Source: CAYMGQ01 sp964390055
GTDB taxonomy: Bacteria; Bacillota; Clostridia; Peptostreptococcales; Natronincolaceae
Length of the DNA stretch: 64,000 bases
Direction of reading: 5' to 3'
Assembly (NCBI GenBank): GCA_964390055.1
Contig: CAYMGQ010000012.1
Span: 1 to 64,000 of the forward strand
Part shown: positions 36,077 to 42,698 of the stretch, piece by piece
How positions within the stretch are numbered: position 1 is the stretch's first letter
Layout: every line of letters begins with the position of its first letter
Program-made: the position numbers and the translations under genes
The notes under the pieces: model-generated
What the model was told of the DNA's origin: nothing
Databases searched by the model: none
What the model saw: the letters and a program-made list of their open reading frames with translations, nothing else

Positions 36077-37099
36077 ATGTTAGCCAATCTAGAAAAAACA
36101 AGTATTGCAACTAATTTAAAGGGTAAGTCCCTATTGACATTAAAGGATTTCACAAAGGATGAAATTAATTATTTATTGGATCTGGCAATGGATCTTAAAA
36201 TTAAAAAGAAAACTGGGGGCAAGCAAAAGCTTTTAGACAGGAAGAATATTTTATTGCTCTTCGAAAAAACCTCTACACGGACTCGGTGTGCCTTTGAAGT
36301 TGCGGCCTTAGACGAGGGTGCCAACCCTACTTATTTAAAGGTTGAAGATGGGCAAATGATTCGGAAGGAATCTATAGAAGACACGGCCAAGGTATTAGGC
36401 AGGATGTATGATGCTATAGAATTCAGGGGCTTTAAGCAGTCTACCGTAGAAACTTTGGCCAAACATTCTGGTATCCCAGTATGGAACGGCCTAACTGATT
36501 CCTACCATCCTACACAAATCCTTGCAGACTTTTTGACCATTAAGGAGCACGTAAATAAACCCTTTAATAAAATTAAGTTTGTCTATGTGGGAGATGCTCG
36601 TAATAATATGGGTAATTCTTTGTTAATAGGTGCCTGCAAGATGGGCATGGACTTCGTTGCCCTTGCACCAAAGGAATTGTTTCCCGATGAAGACCTAGTC
36701 CAGGAGATGAAAAGTCTAGCAAGGGAAACTAAGGCTAAAATAACACTGACGGAGGATATAGCTGAAGCAGTGGAAGGAGCCGACGTCATCTATACCGACG
36801 TATGGGTATCCATGGGAGAAGAGGATGAATTGGAAAACAGAATCCAGCTCCTGCTACCCTATCAGGTTAATATGGATATGTTAAAAGCTACTGGCAATTC
36901 AAAGGTTATTTTTATGCACTGCCTCCCAGCCTTTCATGACCTAGAAACAGAAATGGCCAGAGAAATATATAAAAAATTTAACCTCAAGGAATTAGAGGTA
37001 ACTGATGAAGTCTTCAGGAGCAAACATTCTGTTGTGTTTGATGAGGCAGAAAACAGGTTGCATACAATCAAGGCCCTTATGGTTGCAACATTAGCATAA
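36077..37099 (+). CDS. argF: ornithine carbamoyltransferase
   Basis: Makes citrulline from ornithine and carbamoyl phosphate, or the reverse. The 340-residue protein has the carbamoyl-phosphate loop STRTR followed by CAFEVAA, HPTQ, and the ornithine-side MHCLPAFHD. The length and STRTRCAFEVAALDEGA stretch resemble the catabolic ArcB type. No arcA, arcC or other arginine genes are adjacent, so the direction is unresolved. An AAGGAGG site precedes the ATG, and ArgR-like boxes lie upstream. Confidence 0.93.
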   Translation: MLANLEKTSIATNLKGKSLLTLKDFTKDEINYLLDLAMDLKIKKKTGGKQKLLDRKNILLLFEKTSTRTRCAFEVAALDEGANPTYLKVEDGQMIRKESIEDTAKVLGRMYDAIEFRGFKQSTVETLAKHSGIPVWNGLTDSYHPTQILADFLTIKEHVNKPFNKIKFVYVGDARNNMGNSLLIGACKMGMDFVALAPKELFPDEDLVQEMKSLARETKAKITLTEDIAEAVEGADVIYTDVWVSMGEEDELENRIQLLLPYQVNMDMLKATGNSKVIFMHCLPAFHDLETEMAREIYKKFNLKELEVTDEVFRSKHSVVFDEAENRLHTIKALMVATLA

Positions 37100-37121
37100 C
37101 TCCATAATTTAGAAAAAATAT

Positions 37122-37150
37122 AAACCACCTTAATCATAGGTGGTTTATTT
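37122..37150. terminator. bidirectional terminator between argF and veg
   Basis: AAACCACCT and AGGTGGTTT form a 9-bp stem with T-rich sequence on both sides (ATTTT on plus, ATATTTTTT on minus). Confidence 0.85.
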
Positions 37151-37416
37151 TAACTTACTTTAATTTGTTGATTGTTTTTGTTTATGGTGACCTCGACTGT
37201 TTCTGTGAGAATGTCAGAGTAACTGTAAGACACCCTACGTACCGAATTGTAATCGCCATTAATTTTCACCACAAAAATACTGGGATAGGTATTTTCTAAG
37301 ATGCCCTCTCTAACCATAATTCTCCTACGACCCTTATTTGCCCTAAGGGTAACCTGCTCTCCGACATATCCCTCGATATTTTGCCTAATCTTATTTAATG
37401 TATTTCTATCCGCCAA
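37150..37416 (-). CDS. veg: Veg protein
   Basis: An 88-residue protein of the Veg family, which in B. subtilis promotes biofilm formation and is made at high level during growth. The N terminus ADRNTLNKIRQNIEGYVG and the GRRRIMVREGILE stretch are diagnostic. The TTG start at 37416 has GAAGGTGA just upstream; a longer frame to 37479 overlaps the promoter and is unlikely. Expression is probably strong given the two consensus promoters. Confidence 0.93.
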   Translation of the reverse strand: MADRNTLNKIRQNIEGYVGEQVTLRANKGRRRIMVREGILENTYPSIFVVKINGDYNSVRRVSYSYSDILTETVEVTINKNNQQIKVS

Positions 37417-37450
37417 TCCATCACCTTCTTTCAGTACTCTGAATAGTAAC

Positions 37451-37479
37451 ATAATATCACAAATTCTTTCTATTGTCAA
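37451..37479 (-). promoter_or_regulatory. veg promoter P1
   Basis: TTGACA (37474-37479), 17-nt spacer, TATTAT (37451-37456) on the minus strand. Confidence 0.8.
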
Positions 37480-37487
37480 ATTGATTA

Positions 37488-37525
37488 AACCGTTTATTAT
37501 ATAACGGTTAGACTAGTTTTGTCAA
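37488..37525 (-). promoter_or_regulatory. veg promoter P2 with inverted repeat over the -10
   Basis: TTGACA (37520-37525), 18-nt spacer, TATAAT (37496-37501) on the minus strand. The inverted repeat AACCGTT (37488-37494) and AACGGTT (37503-37509) flanks and covers the -10, suggesting an operator. Confidence 0.65.
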
Positions 37526-37543
37526 AGGTTTTTTTATTTTTTC

Positions 37544-38983
37544 TTAAATAAGATAACCATAATACTTTACCAGTCCTTTGGCAATAGCCAAGGCTATCGA
37601 TTTTTGATGCTTTTTTTCTACAAGTAGGGATTCATCTCTTGGGTTAGATATATAAGCAACTTCTATATGGAGGGAGCTTACATTTACATCCCTAAGTAGG
37701 AAGAACTCTGCCCTCTTTACCCCCCTATTTATAAGTCCTAGGTCTGTAAATATTTCATCCATAATTACCTTGCCTAAATCTCTTGCCTCTTTATCCCCCC
37801 TATAATAGTAAATTTCACTCCCTGATATACAAGGATATTTAAAATGATTTTGATGAATGCTAATAAAAAAATCCAAATCCTTGATAGCATTGGCCATGGC
37901 AGCCCTTTGCATAATGGGTATTTGTTCATCCTCTTTCCTAGTCATATATACACTAGCCCCTAATTTTTGCAATTCTTCCTCCAGACATAGGCAAATTGCC
38001 AAATTTATATCCTTTTCTTGGGATCCACAATATCCCTCATTCCCCTTATCATCATGTCCCCCATGGGCAGGATCAAGCATTATATTTTTCCCCATTAATG
38101 GCTTTTTCATGTCTTTGATTTCAATCTTCTTTAAATCTATTCCTGTATAATAATATTTTAGTATTTCCTCGGCCTTCTTGCCCTCAAGGGCCATTTGATT
38201 AGCGCCATACTGGCATAATCCTAGCCCATCACCCTTTCCAATTGTATAAAAACGTATTTTTTTAGGCAGGCAAGTGAAACGGGTGGAATTTAATTTTAGT
38301 AGGTCTACAAAATCCCTTGCCCTATATTCCTGGCCAAAAAACTTTAATCTAATTACACGGTCTGCCTCATCCCTGTCCATATCACAAAGCAAATCTTCAA
38401 TCTCCATAGTTTTCATATAATCATCTAATTCCCACTTTGAATCTAGGGACTTTTGAAGGTCCTCAATATAAATATCCTTATGGGCAAAATAGTGGGGGCT
38501 ATCCCTACAATATTTACACAAGACCCTTCTTAGATATTGGACTACATTACCATCAACATTTTCACTATTTTCTGTCGCCCCACCACAGGCTATATGAAAC
38601 CTGGGTTCTATTGGTCTTCCCTTATAGGATATTATTATCCCCTCAGTATCTATAACAGCCCTCTCCAAAATACTTTCCTGCCCCTGTCCTCCCCCATTTT
38701 TTAATTTCAAATAACTTTCTATGGGGATATATTGTCCAAACCCTTCCAGGGAAAGGTCAGCACCATGGGGATATGGCTTACCACTATAGCCAAAGATTTT
38801 AAGCCTCTTAACTATTGCCGTCCTCATAATTATGCTTAGGGATTTTAATGTCTCTATATGAAAAGTTAGTGGTATAATATAAACCACTAATTCCTTAACA
38901 AGTTCCTCCAATGATTTAGATATAACTTTTGATTCATAGGGACTATATATATCAAGATTAATCCTTCCATCTACTAGCTCCAT
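37544..38983 (-). CDS. SpoIID-like domain fused to N-acetylmuramoyl-L-alanine amidase
   Basis: A 479-residue fusion. Residues about 1-290 resemble SpoIID, with the conserved helix ending IIMRTAIVKRLK and a late GDGLGLCQYGANQMA. Residues about 305-479 are an Amidase_3 domain with its zinc ligands: DPAHGG, the Glu in SQEKD, SIHQNH and HIEVAYISN. The SpoIID motif normally reading VVAxEMP reads VVYIIP, so its catalytic Glu appears lost, while the amidase looks intact. There is no signal peptide or membrane anchor. It may act in engulfment or spore wall remodelling. Confidence 0.82.
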   Translation of the reverse strand: MELVDGRINLDIYSPYESKVISKSLEELVKELVVYIIPLTFHIETLKSLSIIMRTAIVKRLKIFGYSGKPYPHGADLSLEGFGQYIPIESYLKLKNGGGQGQESILERAVIDTEGIIISYKGRPIEPRFHIACGGATENSENVDGNVVQYLRRVLCKYCRDSPHYFAHKDIYIEDLQKSLDSKWELDDYMKTMEIEDLLCDMDRDEADRVIRLKFFGQEYRARDFVDLLKLNSTRFTCLPKKIRFYTIGKGDGLGLCQYGANQMALEGKKAEEILKYYYTGIDLKKIEIKDMKKPLMGKNIMLDPAHGGHDDKGNEGYCGSQEKDINLAICLCLEEELQKLGASVYMTRKEDEQIPIMQRAAMANAIKDLDFFISIHQNHFKYPCISGSEIYYYRGDKEARDLGKVIMDEIFTDLGLINRGVKRAEFFLLRDVNVSSLHIEVAYISNPRDESLLVEKKHQKSIALAIAKGLVKYYGYLI

Positions 38984-39090
38984 TTTTTTACCCCCATTTC
39001 TTTGACTCTTTCAATAAGTATCATTATATATATAATATGAAAAAAAATATCCTCCTGTGTCTACTCCGGTCTCTATATCATAATTTAGGG

Positions 39091-39120
39091 AAAAAAAAGA
39101 AGGGGTTATTCCTTCCCCTT
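39091..39120 (-). terminator. terminator after second marR gene
   Basis: AAGGGG and CCCCTT pair and are followed by eight Ts on the minus strand. Confidence 0.75.
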
Positions 39121-39549
39121 AAAAATATCAGTTAGTTTTTTTAATCCCAAGTATATTTCCTCCCTGTCATCTTGCCCTAGCTCCAATAATGAACCTATAA
39201 TTCCATCAAAGAATCTTCTTTTCATTTTATTTAATTCTTTTTCCCCCTTAGCCGTTAGGCTAACATATACGTTCCTCCGATCCTCCAGGGAGGTTTCCCG
39301 TTTAACATAGCCTCCCTCTACCATTTTATTTAACATACTGGTTGCAGTCCCCCGGCTAATCTCAATGGCCTCGCTAAGGCTAGACATGTTACATATTTCA
39401 AAATCCTTTATTTTAAATAATAGCCTAAATTGTGCCAAGGTCAGATTTTTATCCTTTTCCATTTGTTTATATTGATACCGCATCCAACTTCCAAAGGCAG
39501 TATAGAATTCATAGACTAGTTTTCCCATATTTTCTTCCGTCAAAATCAT
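39106..39549 (-). CDS. MarR-family transcriptional regulator
   Basis: A 147-residue winged-helix protein with recognition helix SEAIEISRGTATSMLNKMV and wing EDRRNVYVSLTAKGEKEL. It is monocistronic and divergent from the small zinc-ribbon gene, sharing a 200-bp promoter region; it could control that gene. The ligand is unknown. Confidence 0.9.
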   Translation of the reverse strand: MILTEENMGKLVYEFYTAFGSWMRYQYKQMEKDKNLTLAQFRLLFKIKDFEICNMSSLSEAIEISRGTATSMLNKMVEGGYVKRETSLEDRRNVYVSLTAKGEKELNKMKRRFFDGIIGSLLELGQDDREEIYLGLKKLTDIFKGKE

Positions 39550-39576
39550 CTACCTTCCTTTCTATATATGCTATTT

Positions 39577-39606
39577 ATTATATAACGAATGAAGATAAAG
39601 TTTCAA
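39577..39606 (-). promoter_or_regulatory. promoter of second marR gene
   Basis: TTGAAA (39601-39606), 18-nt spacer, TATAAT (39577-39582) on the minus strand, just upstream of the MarR start. Confidence 0.6.
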
Positions 39607-39621
39607 TAGCAAATATTTTGC

Positions 39622-39650
39622 TTGTCAAATCAAATTTTATCCTATATAAT
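39622..39650 (+). promoter_or_regulatory. promoter of the zinc-ribbon gene
   Basis: TTGTCA (39622-39627), 17-nt spacer, TATAAT (39645-39650), about 100 nt before the start codon. Confidence 0.65.
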
Positions 39651-39749
39651 GTAATTAGCATATATATGCACATTATGTAGATTTTGAAAGCATTTATGAT
39701 AAATAGGTATGTAATACAGAATTATAATTTTAAATTAGAGGTGAATGAA

Positions 39750-39911
39750 ATGCAATGTCCTATTTGTGGTAATGTACATACTGGTAGACTTAGCAAGTCA
39801 CGATATTTTTGCAGTAACTGCTTCATTGAAATCTTTTATTCAAAAAACCAAGAACTTCAGGTCCTCAAAATATTGGAAGATGGTTCGACTTCCATCATAC
39901 CAGTTTTTTGA
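39750..39911 (+). CDS. small zinc-ribbon-like protein (53 aa)
   Basis: A 53-residue protein starting MQCPICGN with a second CSNC pair 15 residues later, giving four cysteines that could hold zinc. GAGGTG lies 6 nt before this ATG; a longer frame from 39684 has no ribosome-binding site. It ends inside the stem of a long hairpin and converges on the HesB-like selenoprotein gene. I do not recognise the family. Confidence 0.65.
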   Translation: MQCPICGNVHTGRLSKSRYFCSNCFIEIFYSKNQELQVLKILEDGSTSIIPVF

Positions 39912-39956
39912 ATTGTTAAACCCCCTTGGATACCCAGGGGGGTTTAACAATTCAAA
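39907..39956. repeat. long perfect hairpin in convergent gap
   Basis: TTTGAATTGTTAAACCCCC (39907-39925) pairs with its complement at 39938-39956 over 19 bp. The inner TTGG/CCAG bases extend it to about 23 bp with one G-U pair, leaving a loop of about four bases. The stop codon of the zinc-ribbon gene lies within it. It probably ends transcription from both sides, but neither side has the expected U-run. Confidence 0.7.
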
Positions 39957-39963
39957 CTTACTA

Positions 39964-40251
39964 TTAACAAGATTTAATTCCATAGCTTGGGGTTACAAAA
40001 AACCTCTTGCCAAAAAAACTCCTACCATAAGCCACAAAAACTTCTTCAAATTGCCTATCTAAATCCTCTTCAACTACTATTTTAACACCATCAATATCCT
40101 TAAGGATGTCGCCGTCTTTCATCTCATCCTGAGATAATCCAAATCTGGGACCCCCTCATCCAAGACCTTTTACATAAATTCTCATAAGTCTATCTCCTTG
40201 GTTACGGGCAAGGATCTCTTCCCGGGCTTCCTCCGATAAAACAATTTTCAT
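39964..40251 (-). CDS. HesB/IscA-like selenoprotein (in-frame TGA as Sec32)
   Basis: A 95-residue reading frame on the minus strand, interrupted only by TGA at codon 32 (40156-40158). Around it the protein reads VKGLG-U-GGPRFGL, where HesB/IscA-like proteins have the conserved CGGP cysteine, and it ends in KSC. The reading frame continues coherently after the TGA through ten-odd family-like residues (SQDEMKDGD) to TAA. A hairpin (AUCUCA-GGA-UGAGAU, 40119-40137) begins its GG-containing loop 27 nt after the TGA, fitting the bacterial SECIS rule. AGAGGAGG lies 8 nt before the ATG and a consensus promoter precedes it. HesB-like selenoproteins are a described family. Likely role: Fe-S or thiol redox chemistry. 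The alternative is a pseudogene with one nonsense mutation. Confidence 0.88.
40119..40137 (-). promoter_or_regulatory. candidate bacterial SECIS hairpin of the HesB-like gene
   Basis: Stem AUCUCA/UGAGAU, extended by U-G and U-A pairs to 8 bp, with a three-base loop GGA. The loop starts 27 nt after the TGA, inside the 16-37 nt range described for bacterial SECIS elements, with G in both first loop positions. Confidence 0.7.
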
Positions 40252-40275
40252 ATTTCAAACCTCCTCTTTGAGCCT

Positions 40276-40292
40276 CCCCCCTCTGCGGGGGG
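40276..40292 (-). repeat. GC-rich hairpin in the selenoprotein leader
   Basis: Six C and six G bases flank a five-base loop, in a region of otherwise low GC. It falls at the very start of the predicted transcript and 9 bp from the Shine-Dalgarno site, so it could stabilise the mRNA or tune translation. Confidence 0.55.
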
Positions 40293-40301
40293 TGTCCTAA
40301 T

Positions 40302-40330
40302 ATTATAGCTTTATTTGCCTTTTAAGTCAA
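40302..40330 (-). promoter_or_regulatory. promoter of the HesB-like selenoprotein gene
   Basis: TTGACT (40325-40330), 17-nt spacer, TATAAT (40302-40307) on the minus strand. The transcript would start about 45 nt before the ATG. In the remaining 40331-40596 gap before nhaC I see nothing certain beyond the AAGGAGG of nhaC. Confidence 0.75.
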
Positions 40331-40596
40331 GATAGTCTTAGGGATTACTGTAATTCCAAAATCTTTGCCTAAAAACCATTTGAATTTTCTGATTACTTGT
40401 GGTATTATTATAAAAACTATGCTGTCAAATCAAATTTAAAATACTGATGCTCCAGATTGCAAAGTCTTACGAATGTTATTCTCCAAGGGTTGCAATAATT
40501 GGCCCTAGGGGTAACATTTTTGTATTTTTATCTAATCTCGGCAGGTATTTACAAGGGATTGCAGCAGGTTAAATATTTTAAAGGAGGACTCAAAAT

Positions 40597-42039
40597 ATGG
40601 GTATAAAATCTAAGAAAGAAGCTACCCTTGGATATGCACTAATTCCTATTGTTTTTTTAATCTTAGTATTGTCTGTGTCCATCATGGTATTTGAATCCGA
40701 CCCCCATATTCCTATAATACTAACAATAATTGTAGCAGCGGTAGTAGCAATATTTCAGTTAGGTTATACTTGGGAAGAACTGGAGGAGGGTATCCTAGAA
40801 ACAATTAAAATGGGGATGCAGGCCACTTTGATCCTTATGGTGATTGGTACTATCATTGGGGCATGGATTTTAAGTGGGACAGTCCCAACTATGATTTATT
40901 ATGGTTTGCAGATTCTATCGCCAGGTATTTTTTTAATTGCCACTTGTTTAATATGCTGTATAGTATCTGTATCTACTGGTAGTTCATGGACTACGGCTGG
41001 CACGGTGGGTATTGCCCTACTGGGTGTAGGCGCAGGATTAGAAATGCCTGCCCATATCACTGCCGGTGCCATTATATCTGGCGCTTATTTTGGTGATAAA
41101 ATGTCTCCACTATCGGACACAACCAACCTAGCCCCTGCCATGGCTGGTTCTACCTTGTTTGATCATATAAAACACATGTTCTATACAACGACCCCCAGCT
41201 TAATTATTGCCCTTATTCTTTATGGTATTATCGGGGCCAAATATGCGGGTCGAAGCCTGGATATGGGGAATATTAACCTAATACTATCAACTTTACAGGA
41301 ACACTTTGTGATTTCCCCCTTACTCCTGATACCTCCAATTGTGGTTATTGTTATAGTCCTTATGAAGGTTCCTGCATTACCAGGCCTAATGACAGGTACT
41401 GTCCTAGGAGCTATCTTTGCAGCAATATTCCAAGGGGCAACTATAGGGGATATCATTGAGGCAAGTCACTATGGTTTTTCCATAGAAACAGGTGTGGATA
41501 TAGTGGATGGCCTCTTAAACAATGGTGGACTTGATGGTATGATGTGGACTGTTTCCCTAATTATAATAGCCCTTTCCTTTGGTGGGGTATTGGAAAGGAC
41601 CGGTATGTTAAATGCCGTGGGAGTATCTATTATGAAGCTAGCTAAGGGTACTGGTTCCCTGATTTTTGCAACAATACTAACAGGAATCGCAGTCAACCTC
41701 TTAACTGGTGAGCAGTATTTATCCCTAGTTATTCCTGGTAGGATGTATAAGGACCTATATGCAGAAAGAGGTATACACCCTAAGGTTCTTTCTAGAACCC
41801 TGGAGGATGGAGGTACCATCACCTCCCCATTAATTCCCTGGAATACTTGTGGGGCCTATATGTACGGTACCCTGGGAGTTCATCCCTTTGCCTATGCCCC
41901 TTATGCATTCTTAAATCTTATCAATCCCATTATTGCCATAATATACGGCTATATAGGATTTACCATAAGCCCCTTAGATGATAAGGAAGATAAAGGAGAA
42001 GACGAGGGCAGTGACGATTTTGAAATAGAACTTTTATAA
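40597..42039 (+). CDS. nhaC: NhaC-family Na+/H+ antiporter
   Basis: A 480-residue membrane protein with about 11-12 helices. STGSSWTTAGTVGIALLGVG and the later GAIISGAYFGDKMSPLSDTTNLAPA stretch are NhaC signatures. Exchanges cytoplasmic Na+ for H+ (some members exchange malate/lactate). AAGGAGG precedes the ATG. With the Na+-pumping decarboxylase elsewhere in the window, it fits a cell that uses sodium energetics. Confidence 0.92.
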   Translation: MGIKSKKEATLGYALIPIVFLILVLSVSIMVFESDPHIPIILTIIVAAVVAIFQLGYTWEELEEGILETIKMGMQATLILMVIGTIIGAWILSGTVPTMIYYGLQILSPGIFLIATCLICCIVSVSTGSSWTTAGTVGIALLGVGAGLEMPAHITAGAIISGAYFGDKMSPLSDTTNLAPAMAGSTLFDHIKHMFYTTTPSLIIALILYGIIGAKYAGRSLDMGNINLILSTLQEHFVISPLLLIPPIVVIVIVLMKVPALPGLMTGTVLGAIFAAIFQGATIGDIIEASHYGFSIETGVDIVDGLLNNGGLDGMMWTVSLIIIALSFGGVLERTGMLNAVGVSIMKLAKGTGSLIFATILTGIAVNLLTGEQYLSLVIPGRMYKDLYAERGIHPKVLSRTLEDGGTITSPLIPWNTCGAYMYGTLGVHPFAYAPYAFLNLINPIIAIIYGYIGFTISPLDDKEDKGEDEGSDDFEIELL

Positions 42040-42052
42040 GTTTATATAAGAA

Positions 42053-42090
42053 ATGAGGGGGTCATGGACAACCCCCTCATTTTTATTATT
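42053..42090. terminator. bidirectional terminator between nhaC and FMN-binding gene
   Basis: ATGAGGGGGT and ACCCCCTCAT form a 10-bp stem; TTTTTATTATTTT follows on plus and TTTCTTAT on minus. Confidence 0.85.
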
Positions 42091-42093
42091 TTA

Positions 42094-42438
42094 CTATAAG
42101 TCCAAGGCGTCCTTAACCGCATTTATGGTGCCCATACTTGAGCCTGTAGCCCCAGTTACAACATCCACATCTACAGTTTGGCTCTCCAAAATTTTCTCAA
42201 TAATTGTTTCGGCAGCCCTATCACCCAAGCCTTCCGTATCATTAAATTCCACTATATCTATTGCCAAAATTTCATCCTCCGCAACCTCTACCCTTACTCT
42301 TAATTCCCCTGCAAACCCCTGGGCAACTCCTTCATACACCTCTCCATCTGGACCACCTAATACTGTATTTCCTCCAAATAAAATAAAAATTGCCAGTAAA
42401 GGTAAGATTATAGCTGCAAGCTTTTGCTTATTATTCAC
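42094..42438 (-). CDS. FMN-binding domain protein
   Basis: A 114-residue protein with an N-terminal membrane anchor (about 8-25) and a FMN-binding domain whose VTGATGSS motif carries the Thr to which FMN is covalently attached in RnfG/NqrC-type proteins. It resembles stand-alone extracytoplasmic FMN-binding electron carriers. The GTG at 42438 follows AGGAGG by 8 nt; an earlier GTG overlaps that site. No Rnf genes are nearby. Confidence 0.85.
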   Translation of the reverse strand: MNNKQKLAAIILPLLAIFILFGGNTVLGGPDGEVYEGVAQGFAGELRVRVEVAEDEILAIDIVEFNDTEGLGDRAAETIIEKILESQTVDVDVVTGATGSSMGTINAVKDALDL

Positions 42439-42698
42439 TGGATCCACCTCCTATTATTTGTTGTCCAATATATGATATTATGATAACATATAAAATCATT
42501 TTTGGAAACGTTTTTACTTAACAAGCATTATTAATTGTCTCTTTTAACCTTTCTCTAGGTAAAATACCCCAATATTCTAGGAATAATCATTTATAGAAAG
42601 AATAAGTTTACAATTATGTGAAATATTGTTTTTTCCTCCCATTAGCCTTATAATATTGTATTAACAATACTTGAATTAGCTTATTAGGAGGAATTATT

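Noticed and set aside
37417..37479. Longer Veg starting at 37479
   Set aside because: The extension covers the P1 promoter; the TTG at 37416 has the ribosome-binding site and gives the usual Veg N terminus.
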